Assembly: GCF_030317145.1 (NCBI RefSeq)
Contig: NZ_JASZYE010000008.1
Location: forward strand, 1 to 64,000
From: Variovorax flavidus
GTDB taxonomy: Bacteria; Pseudomonadota; Gammaproteobacteria; Burkholderiales; Burkholderiaceae_C
Length of the DNA stretch: 64,000 bases
Direction: 5' to 3'
The notes under the pieces were generated by a model that saw only the letters and a program-made list of their open reading frames with translations, was not told the DNA's origin and made no database searches. A program made the position numbers and the translations under genes. Positions 25,921-36,827 of the stretch are shown here, piece after piece; position 1 is the stretch's first letter, and each line of letters begins with the position of its first letter.

Positions 25921-27954
25921 TCAAGGCGTGATAGTCGGAATCCCGAGTTGCATGAACAAGGCGTTGGTCGCCGGCAGGTTCAAGCGCGTCGTATAGGTCG
26001 TGCGCTGCTTGGACTTGTAGCCGTAGAAGATCTGGCCACCGCGTTCCACCATCACGCGCTCGTAGTCGAACGACGCGGCGATTGCCGGCGGATTGGCAAG
26101 CGTCAGCACCCTGGCATCACCTAGCGTGGCGACCGAGTACGTCCCCGTGCCAACGGTCGTGCAATTGCGTTGCGATCCGTTGATCTGTCGTTGCGGACAG
26201 GTGTAGTACGTGACCGCGTTTCCGCCCGTGAAGGCAAACCTGACGAAGGTGTTGCCGGTCATGTAGGTCGTCGGGTTCGCAAGCACCGGCGCAGTCCCGA
26301 TGAAGCCCACGCTCAGCGTGCTGTTGCCCCACCATTCATTGGGGTCCGGCCCCGCAACGCCGTTGATGAAGCCTTGGCTGTAGACACAAGGCGTGCCCTT
26401 GAATCGCGCGAGCATGGTCTCGATGCTGGTGACGGCGATGGTCGGTGATGTATTCGCCTCCGCGCTCAGGCAGACCGAGCCGGCGTTGGCGCGCGCATCG
26501 TCTCCGGCCGAAATCTGGTCGGAGTACCCGATGAGCGGCGATGTGACATCGAACGCGTAGGCCGATTGCGCAGACGTCGTGCTCTGGGCCAGCAGCTTCG
26601 ACTTGGCGGGAAAGACCGCCGAACCATAGTTGGCCGTTCCACCGCCGGTGTATCCCGCCGGCGGCGAGCCCCAGCTTGCATAGTTGGGAAGGCTTGCCTG
26701 GATCACGGCGACGACGTCCGCGATCTTGCGATCGGAGATGTCGACTTCGGAGCGCTGTGACGAACTGAGTTCGAGGCCGTCGCAGTAGTTGTTGTTGGCG
26801 GTGCGCCCATTCGCATCGCGAGCGGACTGGACGTTTTGCAGTCCGAGTGGGCAGACGACCCAGGCGCTGCCGTTCCAGTGCTGGTCGTCTCGCCTCGAAT
26901 AGGCGCCGCCTGTGGCCCATTCATAGGAGACTCCGGCCGTCATCGCCCGTGAATAGGAGCGATAGCGCGTATTGCCGTTGGCGTCTGGCGTGTTCTCCGC
27001 AGCGGAGGCCATGAACACGCGGTAGTACCAGTTGCTCGCGTCGCCGAAGTTCAGGAAGCTCAGCGTGGCCCCTGCCACCGCCGTTGGGTTTTCGATGGGT
27101 GCCCGCGCCGCGGCAATGACCAGCGGAAGCGAACTCGCCGTCAGACCGCTTTCCGCATTGACCTCCGCCGCCCGCGCTGCGACCTGGGTCTTGCAGGTGT
27201 CGGCGCTCGGGGAGGCGCATGCCGCCTGTACTTCCGGGCTCTTTGCGACTTCCACCAGGGCCGGAAAGGATTCGACCGCCTTCTGGGTGATCGCCTTGTC
27301 GATGTCGGCCTGCGTGATCGCCGCACCAGCCAGGTCAGGGGTTCCGGCCGCCGGTGACAGCGTGCTCGTGTACTGCTGCACCGACACCACGAACAGTCTC
27401 GCTGCGCTGGCAGCCACCTTGCCGCCGGCGCTCGAGTCGGCGGTGAAGTCGGCCAGCATCGAGACGGCCAGGCCAGCCTGCGCCTGCGCAGCTGCCGCCG
27501 CGTCGGCCGTCGACATGCCGTTCTGCTTGACCATGTGCTGGACGATGGTGGTCAGCGGGCTGACCACCCCCGTGCTGTCCTTGGGCGCCGTCAGTTTGAA
27601 GGCAACCGGCACCGGGCCGGTGTCCGCGTCGACGGCATCGGTGCCCACCAGTGCCACCACAGGGGCCTTGCCGACGCTGTCATTCGGAACGACCAGTGTG
27701 GCCACGCCTGCGCTATTGGTCTTGGCGGTCGGCTCGCCGGAGTCCAGCGCGCCGTTCTCGTTCAGGTCGAGGAAGACCGCCGCGTTGGAGATCGCACCGT
27801 CCACGACCTTGACGTCCACCTTGGTGGTGGTCGCAGGCGTGGTGCCGCCCCCTCCCAGGGCGCCCACTGGAAAACCGCCTCCTCCACCCCCTCCGCACGC
27901 GGAGACGAGCACCGCACACGCCAATGAAACCGAAGAAACCGCAACAGTCTTCAT
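25921..27954 (-). CDS. Large orphan lipoprotein
   Basis: A 677-residue protein. The signal peptide ends in a lipobox (VSAC, lipid Cys at residue 20), followed by a Gly-rich flexible linker. Residues of about 35-125 form a beta-sandwich-like module (VDGAISNAAVFLDLNENGALDSGEP style) resembling carboxypeptidase-regulatory or SdrD B-like repeats that often bind calcium. The rest has no family I recognise; it contains several Cys pairs and many Tyr/Asn residues, as expected for an exported protein. GGAGGG lies four bases before the ATG at 27954, choosing it over an in-frame upstream codon. It is a single gene. Function unknown; an outer-membrane surface or adhesion role is possible. Confidence 0.75.
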   Translation of the reverse strand: MKTVAVSSVSLACAVLVSACGGGGGGGFPVGALGGGGTTPATTTKVDVKVVDGAISNAAVFLDLNENGALDSGEPTAKTNSAGVATLVVPNDSVGKAPVVALVGTDAVDADTGPVPVAFKLTAPKDSTGVVSPLTTIVQHMVKQNGMSTADAAAAAQAQAGLAVSMLADFTADSSAGGKVAASAARLFVVSVQQYTSTLSPAAGTPDLAGAAITQADIDKAITQKAVESFPALVEVAKSPEVQAACASPSADTCKTQVAARAAEVNAESGLTASSLPLVIAAARAPIENPTAVAGATLSFLNFGDASNWYYRVFMASAAENTPDANGNTRYRSYSRAMTAGVSYEWATGGAYSRRDDQHWNGSAWVVCPLGLQNVQSARDANGRTANNNYCDGLELSSSQRSEVDISDRKIADVVAVIQASLPNYASWGSPPAGYTGGGTANYGSAVFPAKSKLLAQSTTSAQSAYAFDVTSPLIGYSDQISAGDDARANAGSVCLSAEANTSPTIAVTSIETMLARFKGTPCVYSQGFINGVAGPDPNEWWGNSTLSVGFIGTAPVLANPTTYMTGNTFVRFAFTGGNAVTYYTCPQRQINGSQRNCTTVGTGTYSVATLGDARVLTLANPPAIAASFDYERVMVERGGQIFYGYKSKQRTTYTTRLNLPATNALFMQLGIPTITP

Positions 27955-28187
27955 CGCACCCTCCGTTGTAATAGTTACCAAAAAGAACCACGATCCAGAC
28001 CGTATGCGCGGGCGAACCTGGCGGCATCACGTAGATGCGCCTTGTGCGCGGATTTGATTCGTGCTACTTGGCGAGGCCAGTCGACTCACCGGCACGGGAG
28101 CGACCCCATGACCCCATGGAAGGCAGAATGCGGTCGACGTGCAAATGCCGGCGAAGCGCGCCGCGTCCCGTTTCGGTTGGAGTGCCA

Positions 28188-29273
28188 ATGGCTGTATTGC
28201 TGAGCGAAATCCAGTGGAGCGACCCGGTCCTGCCGGTGACGCACGATGCGCAGTGGGAGGCCGAACTCAAGCGCCGTGGCGCCCCGGTCCTGGAGGTGGA
28301 CCGCCGGGTCGCACCCAGCCCCTGGCTGCGCGAGGCGGCCTACCAGGCGACGAACTACGCGCCCGGCGCCTTGCCGGAGCGGCTGCACCGCATCGGCAGC
28401 ATGGTGACGGCGCAGGAGAACTCGTGCCGCTACTGCTATGGCGCGAACCGGGCCTACATGAAGGTGCTGGGTTATTCCGAATCCTTCATCCAGCAGGTCG
28501 AACGCGACGCGCAGATGGCCGAGTTGGACGACAAGGAGCGCGCCTATATCGCCTTCTGCCGCAGCCTGGCCCGATCGAGGCCACGCCCGGCGGCGGCCGA
28601 GCGCGCCGCCTTGCTCAAGAGCGGCTACACCCCGGCGCAGATCGGCGAGATCGCCTTCGCGATCTCGTTCGGATGCTTCTACAACCGCGTCAGCACCTTG
28701 CTGGCGTGTCCGCCCGAGCAGAAGTTCGAACGCATGGCCAGTGGCCCGTTTCGCTGGTTGCTCGCGCTGGCGATGCCGTTGACCAAGAAGTTCGCGCCGG
28801 GCAGGCCCGTGCAGCTGCCGATGGATCGCGCGGACTTGGCTGCGGGCCCCTTTGGCGTGGTGCTGGAGCCCTTGGCCGGCCTCGGGGCGGGCAGGGTCAT
28901 GAAGGCGGCGCTCGACGGCGCATTCGAGTCCCGGGTGCTGAGCCGCCGCGCCAAGGCGCTGATGTTCGCCGTGGTCGCGCGCACGCTCGGCTGCCCGCAT
29001 TGCGAAGCCGCGGCGACCCGACTCTTGCGCGAAGACGGCCTGAGCCAGGAGGACATCGACAACGCCATGGCGACGCTTCGCAGCCCGCACCTTGCGCAGC
29101 GCGAAGCCGGCCTCCTGGCCTGGACGCGCGACACGGTCTACTACGAGCCTGCGTCGATCCAGCAACGAACGCGCGCCCTCGGTGCCGAACTGGGCGACGC
29201 GGCGCTGCTGGAGGCCATCGGCGTGGCATCGCTGGCGAACGGAACGGTTCGGCTGGCCATGCTGCTGGAGTGA
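28188..29273 (+). CDS. Tandem AhpD-like (carboxymuconolactone decarboxylase family) protein
   Basis: A 361-residue protein with two AhpD-like domains. The first has the redox pair in CRYCYGA (around residue 80), the second in CPHCEAA (around residue 270). AhpD-like CxxC sites act in peroxide defence or thiol-disulfide exchange. GGAG six bases before the ATG at 28188 sets the start; the frame is open 51 codons further upstream without a site. The stop overlaps the ATG of the adenylate cyclase gene (TGATG), so the two are coupled. The pairing suggests redox sensing linked to a nucleotide signal (inference). Confidence 0.83.
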   Translation: MAVLLSEIQWSDPVLPVTHDAQWEAELKRRGAPVLEVDRRVAPSPWLREAAYQATNYAPGALPERLHRIGSMVTAQENSCRYCYGANRAYMKVLGYSESFIQQVERDAQMAELDDKERAYIAFCRSLARSRPRPAAAERAALLKSGYTPAQIGEIAFAISFGCFYNRVSTLLACPPEQKFERMASGPFRWLLALAMPLTKKFAPGRPVQLPMDRADLAAGPFGVVLEPLAGLGAGRVMKAALDGAFESRVLSRRAKALMFAVVARTLGCPHCEAAATRLLREDGLSQEDIDNAMATLRSPHLAQREAGLLAWTRDTVYYEPASIQQRTRALGAELGDAALLEAIGVASLANGTVRLAMLLE

Positions 29274-30052
29274 TGACGCTCACCTGGGTCCTGGTCGTGA
29301 TCGGCGCCGTCGCCCTGTCGGGGCTGGCCGTGCTCGTGTTGCGCGGCCGTCGCCAGAACGACCAGCTCGAGAAGCTGCTGCTGGCCGCCGACGACAAGCT
29401 GGAGCAGCTGCAACGCCAGTTCGAGCGTTTCGTGCCCGCTGACGTGGTGGAGCGGCTCACCCACGCCGGCGACGCCTTCACGCCCGAGCGACGCCAGGTG
29501 ACGATGTTGTTTGCCGACCTGCGCGGCTTCACGGCGCTGTGCGACCGGCTCGACCCGGCGGTCACGGTGAGCATCCTGAACGATTACTTTCGCCACATGA
29601 CGGCGGCGATCATCCAGCATCACGGCCACGTCACCGAGTTCGTGGGCGACGGATTGCTGGCGCTGTTCGGCGCGATGGAGTCCAACCCCTGGCAGGCGCG
29701 GGACGCCGTCATGGCCGCACTGGAAATGCGCGCGGAGCTCGCGCGCTACAACGCAAGCTTGCGCGACAAGGGCCTGCCAGAGCTGCGCTTCGGCATCGGC
29801 ATCCATGGAGGGGAAGTGGTGGCCGGCGTGATCGGCACCGCCGGCCTGTCGAAGTTCAGCGTGACCGGCGACCCGATCAACGTCGCCTCGCGGGTCGAGG
29901 GGCTGACGAGCAAGTACGAAGTCGATCTGCTCGTCACGGAGGACATTCGCCGCACGCTCGATGGCCAGTTTCGCCTGCGGGCCATGCCGCCGGCGATGGT
30001 CAAGGGCAAGGCGGAGCCGATCCAGACCTACTACGTGGAGGCCCAGGAATGA
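29273..30052 (+). CDS. Class III adenylate/guanylate cyclase, membrane anchored
   Basis: A 259-residue protein: one N-terminal membrane helix (about residues 3-23), a short coiled coil (to about 50), then one class III cyclase domain. The two metal-binding Asp residues are in LFADLRGFT and FVGDGLLALFG, and the TGDPINVASRVEG segment carries the Asp and Arg expected for adenine selection and transition-state binding. It should make cAMP as a dimer at the inner membrane. It is coupled by a TGATG overlap to the AhpD-like gene upstream. A 13-bp perfect hairpin follows three bases after the stop. Confidence 0.88.
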   Translation: MTLTWVLVVIGAVALSGLAVLVLRGRRQNDQLEKLLLAADDKLEQLQRQFERFVPADVVERLTHAGDAFTPERRQVTMLFADLRGFTALCDRLDPAVTVSILNDYFRHMTAAIIQHHGHVTEFVGDGLLALFGAMESNPWQARDAVMAALEMRAELARYNASLRDKGLPELRFGIGIHGGEVVAGVIGTAGLSKFSVTGDPINVASRVEGLTSKYEVDLLVTEDIRRTLDGQFRLRAMPPAMVKGKAEPIQTYYVEAQE

Positions 30053-30054
30053 TG

Positions 30055-30082
30055 CCGCTCACTTCCGTGCGGAAGTGAGCGG
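30055..30082. terminator. Hairpin terminator between convergent cyclase and icd genes
   Basis: CCGCTCACTTCCG (30055-30067) and CGGAAGTGAGCGG (30070-30082) form a perfect inverted repeat between the two stop codons. There is no T-run on either side, so it is either a bidirectional intrinsic block of low efficiency or an RNA end-protecting hairpin. Confidence 0.6.
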
Positions 30083-30094
30083 CCGGGGCCCCTG

Positions 30095-32332
<2,238 letters not shown>

Positions 32333-32559
32333 GGCAGCCTTGGGATGGGTTGAACACACGCAATGTCACCCGCCGGCATGGCGAACGGGGTTGCGGACTG
32401 GGGCAAACTTTAGCAAGTTGGGGCGAGGCTTTCCGGCGTCCAGTCTTTTCTGGACGCTGACTATCGTCGAACAGCGACCGACCCGAGGCTTCCCGGGCGG
32501 ACTGTCCTGGCGTATTTTCGCCCGTCACAGGCCGTCGTTGCCGACGCCCGCCACCCATT
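32333..32559. other. icd upstream region with a hairpin
   Basis: A gap without a gene between the icd start and the dapA-like stop. It holds a perfect 8-bp hairpin, GCGTCCAG (32436-32443) and CTGGACGC (32450-32457), with loop TCTTTT. The icd promoter must be here, and the hairpin may end transcription arriving from the right. No conserved sigma-70 boxes stand out. Confidence 0.5.
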
Positions 32560-33489
32560 TCACCGAGCCCAGTGCAATACCTGCGCGTCGAGCCTGCGCG
32601 CCGTCTCGATCAGGAGCGACCGGCTGGCGGGGTGGATCGCCGGGAACGGATGGCGCGGCGCCTCGCAGGCGATCACGCCGCCTTCCTTCATCAAGGACTT
32701 GGCCGCCAGGAGTCCGCACTGGCGGTTCTCCAGGTTGATCAGGGGCAGCCAGCGCTCGTAGGCCGCAATGGCTTCATCGCGCCGGCCCGCGCGGTAGGCA
32801 TCGAGGATGGGACGGATGCCGTCCGGAAAGCCGCCGCCGGTCATGGCGCCGGTGGCACCCGCTTCGAGATCGGGCAGCAGCGTGATCGCTTCCTCGCCAT
32901 CCCACGGACCTTCGATGGCATCGCCACCGAGCCGGATGAGTTCGCGCAGCTTGGCGGCGGCGCCCGCGGTCTCGATCTTGAAATAGGCGACGTGCTCGAT
33001 CTCCATCGCCATGCGCGCGAGAAAGGCGGGCGACAGCGGCGTGCCCGCGGCCGGCGCGTCCTGGACCATGACGGGAATGCCGACCGCATCCGAGAGCCGC
33101 GCGTAGAACTCGTAGATCTGCGGCTCGGGCACCCGGAAGGTGGCGCCGTGGTAGGGCGGCATCACCATCAGCATCGCGGCGCCCATGTCCTGTGCGCGGC
33201 GGCTGCGCTCGGCGCACACCCGGCTGCTGAAGTGCGTCGTGGTGACGATCACCGGCACGCGGCCCGCCACGTGTTCGAGGATCGTGCGCGTGAGCACCTC
33301 GCGTTCGTCGTCGGCCAGCAGGAACTGCTCGGAAAAGTTGGCCAGGATGCACAGCCCGTCGGAGCCGGCGTCGATCATGAAGTCGACGCAGCGCTTCTGG
33401 CTGTCGAGGTCGAGTTCGCCGCTCTCGGTGAAGGTCGTCGGCACGACGGGGAACAACCCCTGGTAGCGGGCGGGTCGGTGGGTGTTCAT
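32560..33489 (-). CDS. DapA/HpaI-type class I aldolase or dehydratase
   Basis: A 309-residue TIM-barrel protein of the dihydrodipicolinate synthase/N-acetylneuraminate lyase family. The Schiff-base Lys is in HVAYFKIET, preceded by the usual VMVQDAP strand, and the pyruvate-binding region (FSEQFLLADDERE in place of GExxxLs) is altered from true DapA. In sugar-acid operons such proteins cleave or dehydrate 2-keto-3-deoxy acids. It is the last gene of the leftward operon with the enolase-superfamily dehydratase, only eight bases downstream of that gene. I infer action on the product of that dehydratase. Confidence 0.85.
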   Translation of the reverse strand: MNTHRPARYQGLFPVVPTTFTESGELDLDSQKRCVDFMIDAGSDGLCILANFSEQFLLADDEREVLTRTILEHVAGRVPVIVTTTHFSSRVCAERSRRAQDMGAAMLMVMPPYHGATFRVPEPQIYEFYARLSDAVGIPVMVQDAPAAGTPLSPAFLARMAMEIEHVAYFKIETAGAAAKLRELIRLGGDAIEGPWDGEEAITLLPDLEAGATGAMTGGGFPDGIRPILDAYRAGRRDEAIAAYERWLPLINLENRQCGLLAAKSLMKEGGVIACEAPRHPFPAIHPASRSLLIETARRLDAQVLHWAR

Positions 33490-33497
33490 GGCCGCGC

Positions 33498-34670
33498 CTA
33501 TTCGATGATGTCGAAGTCCTTGAGGAATTCGGTCTTGAGCGTGAGGCCGAGGCCGGGCTTGTGGTCGTCGAGCTGCAGGAAGCCGTTCTCTGCCACCGGC
33601 TCGCCGTCGAAGATGTAATAGAAGAGTTCGTTGCCCACTTCGACGTCGAACATCGGGAAGTACTCGGCCATCGGCGAAGCCAGCGTGCTCATCGTCAGGT
33701 GGTAGTTGTGCATCTGGCCGGCGTGCGGAATGACGGGCACCGAGTAGGCCTCGCACAGCGCGTTGATCTTGTGCGCTGCGGTGATGCCGCCGACGCGGTT
33801 GGTGTCGTACTGCACCACGCTCACCGCCTTGCGTTCGAGCAGCTGCTTGAACCCGTAGAGCGAGAACTCGTGCTCGCCGCCCGAGATCGGAATGCTGGTG
33901 AAGGCATTGAGCTCGGCATAGCCGTCGATGTCGTCGGCGATCACCGGCTCCTCGACCCAGCGCGGCTGGAACTTCTCGAGCTTGGGCAGGATGCGCTTGG
34001 CGTACTCGACGTTCCAGCCCATGTAGCACTCGAGCATCAGGTCGTTGTCGTAGCCGATGACCTCGCGGATCGCTTCGACCGCCTTGAGGTTCTCCGACAC
34101 GCCCTGGGTGCCATGCGCCGGGCCATAACCAAAGCGCGACTTGAACATGGTGAAGCCCTGGTCCAGGTACTTCTTCGCCTCGTCCTGCATCGCCTTGAGG
34201 TCGGTGCGGTAGAGCTTGGAGTAGTAGCAGGGGATCTTTTCCTTGGTGCGCCCGCCCAGCAGCTTGAACACCGGCTTGTTCACCGACTTGCCGAGGATGT
34301 CCCAGATCGCGAGGTCCACCGCCGAGATCGCCGCCATCGTGATGCCCTTGCGGCCCCAGGCGTGGGTGGCGCGGTACATGCGCTGCCAGAGGTATTCGTA
34401 GTCCCAGGGGTCCTGGCCGATCACGAGCGGCGCGAGGTACTGGTCGATGATGGCCTTGGCGATCGTGGGCGCGAGCGCCACGTTGCCGAGCCCGACGATG
34501 CCGTCGTCGGTCTCGATCTCGACCACGGTCCACGAATGGAAGCGGAAGGTGCTCATGGTCTCCGCGGGCGAGTAGAGCAGGTCCATCGCGTTGGAGCAGA
34601 AGTTGCCCTGCGGCGGAACGGTCTTGCCTTTCCACTGGAAGACGCGGGCGCGGACGGATTTGATCTTCAT
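33498..34670 (-). CDS. Enolase-superfamily sugar-acid dehydratase (mandelate racemase group)
   Basis: A 390-residue enzyme of the mandelate racemase/muconate lactonising group. Metal ligands are expected in LMLECYMGWN, WVEEPV and SGGEHE, and a catalytic His in VIPHAGQ; the basic Lys region is TMFKSRFGYGPAHG. The KxRFGYGP and CYMGWN pattern resembles L-rhamnonate dehydratase and its unassigned relatives, so I call it a sugar-acid dehydratase and leave the substrate open. It is the third gene of Bug receptor, PdxA-like, dehydratase, DapA-like, a likely pathway for an imported aldonic or hydroxy acid. Confidence 0.85.
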   Translation of the reverse strand: MKIKSVRARVFQWKGKTVPPQGNFCSNAMDLLYSPAETMSTFRFHSWTVVEIETDDGIVGLGNVALAPTIAKAIIDQYLAPLVIGQDPWDYEYLWQRMYRATHAWGRKGITMAAISAVDLAIWDILGKSVNKPVFKLLGGRTKEKIPCYYSKLYRTDLKAMQDEAKKYLDQGFTMFKSRFGYGPAHGTQGVSENLKAVEAIREVIGYDNDLMLECYMGWNVEYAKRILPKLEKFQPRWVEEPVIADDIDGYAELNAFTSIPISGGEHEFSLYGFKQLLERKAVSVVQYDTNRVGGITAAHKINALCEAYSVPVIPHAGQMHNYHLTMSTLASPMAEYFPMFDVEVGNELFYYIFDGEPVAENGFLQLDDHKPGLGLTLKTEFLKDFDIIE

Positions 34671-34695
34671 GGTGTCTCTATGGTTGGGGAGGGGT

Positions 34696-35742
34696 TCAGG
34701 CGGTTGCCTGGCTGGCGAGGCGGTGGGCGGCGCCCATGCGGCTCGCGATGCGGAAGGCTTGCCAGGTCGCTTCGACGCTGGCCTTGCCCTGGCCCGCGAT
34801 GTCGTAGGCCGTGCCGTGCGCGGGCGTCGTGATCGGAATCGGCAGCCCGCCCTGTACCGTGACGCCGCGGCTGAAGCCCAGCAGCTTGATCGCGATCTGG
34901 CCCTGGTCGTGGTACATGGTCACGATCGCCTGGTAGTCGCCGGCCTGGGCCTTCAGGAAGATGGTGTCCGCCGGGAAGGGGCCGTGGAAGGGCGCGTCGG
35001 TGGGCCAGCTGCGAGCCTGCAGCTTCCGGACGGCGGGCCCGATGATCTCGATCTCCTCGCGCCCGCACACGCCGCCGTCGCCGCCATGCGGGTTGAAGGC
35101 GGCAATCGCGACCTTCGGCTGCGGCACGCCGTTGGCCAGCAACGAGCGGTAGATGAGTTCTGCCGCCTGCTCGATGCGCTCCACGCTCAGGTAGCTCGCC
35201 ACGTCCTTCATCGGCACATGCGAGGAAATGCGCGAAGTCCAGAGTTCGCCCAGCGTGTTGAATTCGCAGAAGTAGCCGGTCACGCCCAGGTGCTCGGCGA
35301 AGTGGTGCAACTCGTCCTCGTGCTGCATGCCGCCGATCTTCATGGCCTGCTTGTTGAGGGGGGCGAAGCAGATGGCGTCCACCTCGCCGGCGAGCGTCGC
35401 GTCCATGCACTGGTCGAGCACCTGGAGCACCGACCGTCCGCCCGCCGCTTCGGCGACGCCACGGTGCACGAGTGCCGGGTCGATGCTGTCGACCGGCAGG
35501 AAGGCGGGGCGGGCCGTGCCGGCCCGGTCGCGCACTTCGGCGAAGGACTGCACTTCGTCCACCGCGACAGACGTGCCGGCGATGCGCTGTCCTTCGTCCC
35601 ACAGCCAGCGGTCTCCGACGAGCACCACGTTGGCCAGCGCAGTGGCTTCGGATCTGGCGAGAAGGCGGGCGATGAGTTCGGCGCCGATGCCAGCAGGGTC
35701 GCCCAGCGTGACGGCGACGACGGGGAGGATGGGTGTGCTCAT
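34696..35742 (-). CDS. PdxA-family dehydrogenase (PdxA2-like)
   Basis: A 348-residue NAD-dependent beta-decarboxylating dehydrogenase of the 4-hydroxythreonine-4-phosphate dehydrogenase family. TLGDPAGIGAELIARLL at the N terminus, the metal-site TMYHDQGQIAIKLL and the TTPAHGTAYDIAGQG segment near the C terminus are all typical. Its place in a catabolic operon instead of with ksgA or surA argues for a PdxA2-type role in acid catabolism, such as D-threonate or D-erythronate pathways. Those use a DUF1537 kinase, and none is present here, so the route differs. It starts one base after the Bug receptor stop. Confidence 0.86.
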   Translation of the reverse strand: MSTPILPVVAVTLGDPAGIGAELIARLLARSEATALANVVLVGDRWLWDEGQRIAGTSVAVDEVQSFAEVRDRAGTARPAFLPVDSIDPALVHRGVAEAAGGRSVLQVLDQCMDATLAGEVDAICFAPLNKQAMKIGGMQHEDELHHFAEHLGVTGYFCEFNTLGELWTSRISSHVPMKDVASYLSVERIEQAAELIYRSLLANGVPQPKVAIAAFNPHGGDGGVCGREEIEIIGPAVRKLQARSWPTDAPFHGPFPADTIFLKAQAGDYQAIVTMYHDQGQIAIKLLGFSRGVTVQGGLPIPITTPAHGTAYDIAGQGKASVEATWQAFRIASRMGAAHRLASQATA

Positions 35743-35743
35743 G

Positions 35744-36706
35744 TCAATCCAGGCGGATGTTGTTCTTCTTGATGATTTCGCCGAAGCGCTTGAACTCGGC
35801 AGCGTGGAACTGCGCGAACTGCACCTGCGTCATCGGCGTGATTTCGGCGCCGACCGCTTCGAGCCGGGTCCGGGTCTCGGGCATGGCGAGGACCTGGTTG
35901 ACCGCGTCGTGCACCTTGTCCTGCACCGCCTTCGGCGTCGAGGCCGGCATGTAGATGCCGTACCAGGCGCTCATCTCGATGCCCGGCACGCCTGCTTCGG
36001 CGAGGGTCGGCACGTTGGGCAACTGCGGGTTGCGCTTGGCGGTGGTGACCGCGAGCGCGCGGATCTTGCTGTTCTTGATCTGCCCGATCACCGAAGGCAG
36101 GGTGTCGAAGCTCATCTGCACCTGGCCGCCGATCAGGTCGACCAGAGCCGGCCCGCTGCCCTTGTAGGGCACGTGGGTGATGTCGATGCCGGTCGCATCC
36201 TTGAACATCTCGGCCGCGATGTGCTGCGTGCTGCCGGCGCCGCTGGTCGCGTAGTTGAGCTTGCCGGGCTCTTTCCTGGCCAGCTGGACCAGGGCCTGCA
36301 CCGAATCCGCCGGCACGCTGTTGCTGACCACCAGCACGTTGGGCACTGCACCGACGAAAGCCACCGGCACGAGGTCGCGGTTGTTGTCGTAGTTGAGCTT
36401 GAGCAGGTGCGGCGCAATCGCGTGCGCGGTGACGACGCCCATCACCACGGTGTGGCCGTCCGTCGATTTGGCCGTGGCATCGGCTGCCAGGGTATTGGAA
36501 ACGCCGGGCCGGTTCTCGACCACGACCGGCTGCTTCAGCAGCGGGCCGAGCCGATCGGCCACCGCCCGGGCCATGGCATCGGTGCCGCCGCCGGGCGCGG
36601 AGCCCACCATGATCTTGATGGGCCGGGCGGGCCACTCCTGCGCCAGCGCACTGCCGACGCCAAGCGCCAGCGTCGCCGCCATCAAGGCATGTACGAGATT
36701 CTTCAT
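35744..36706 (-). CDS. Bug/TctC-type periplasmic receptor (tripartite tricarboxylate transporter)
   Basis: A 320-residue solute-binding protein. The signal peptide is residues 1-22, ending SALAQ; the mature start EWPARPIKIMVGSAPGGGTDAMARA and the VVENRPGVSNTLAADA loop are the standard Bug signatures. Bug receptors bind carboxylates through the main chain of two loops. No TctA/TctB membrane gene is in the window, which is common because these genomes hold far more receptors than membrane units. GGAGA precedes the ATG. It leads the operon and should bind the acid that the downstream enzymes degrade. Confidence 0.93.
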   Translation of the reverse strand: MKNLVHALMAATLALGVGSALAQEWPARPIKIMVGSAPGGGTDAMARAVADRLGPLLKQPVVVENRPGVSNTLAADATAKSTDGHTVVMGVVTAHAIAPHLLKLNYDNNRDLVPVAFVGAVPNVLVVSNSVPADSVQALVQLARKEPGKLNYATSGAGSTQHIAAEMFKDATGIDITHVPYKGSGPALVDLIGGQVQMSFDTLPSVIGQIKNSKIRALAVTTAKRNPQLPNVPTLAEAGVPGIEMSAWYGIYMPASTPKAVQDKVHDAVNQVLAMPETRTRLEAVGAEITPMTQVQFAQFHAAEFKRFGEIIKKNNIRLD

Positions 36707-36796
36707 GCTGTTTGTCTCCAGGCTGTTTTTGGGCTTTTCGGGCTATCGCGAGTCCTGATGGTAGGAACGCAATTGATCGCCGTAAACTGAAAGCTC

Positions 36797-36808
36797 TTGA
36801 TCGTTCAA
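36797..36808. promoter_or_regulatory. Candidate LysR-type binding site
   Basis: TTGATCGTTCAA is a 4-4-4 inverted repeat in the 121-base gap between the divergent Bug receptor and LysR genes, about 20 bases before the LysR start. It overlaps where the LysR promoter should be, which would fit autoregulation and control of the operon. The role is inference. Confidence 0.4.
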
Positions 36809-36827
36809 TAGCCGGAGGTAATCAATC

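Noticed and set aside
25706..25924. N-terminal extension of the bestrophin-like protein
   Set aside because: The extension contains a fragment related to another gene family and is not part of bestrophins; a start with a ribosome site exists at 25705.
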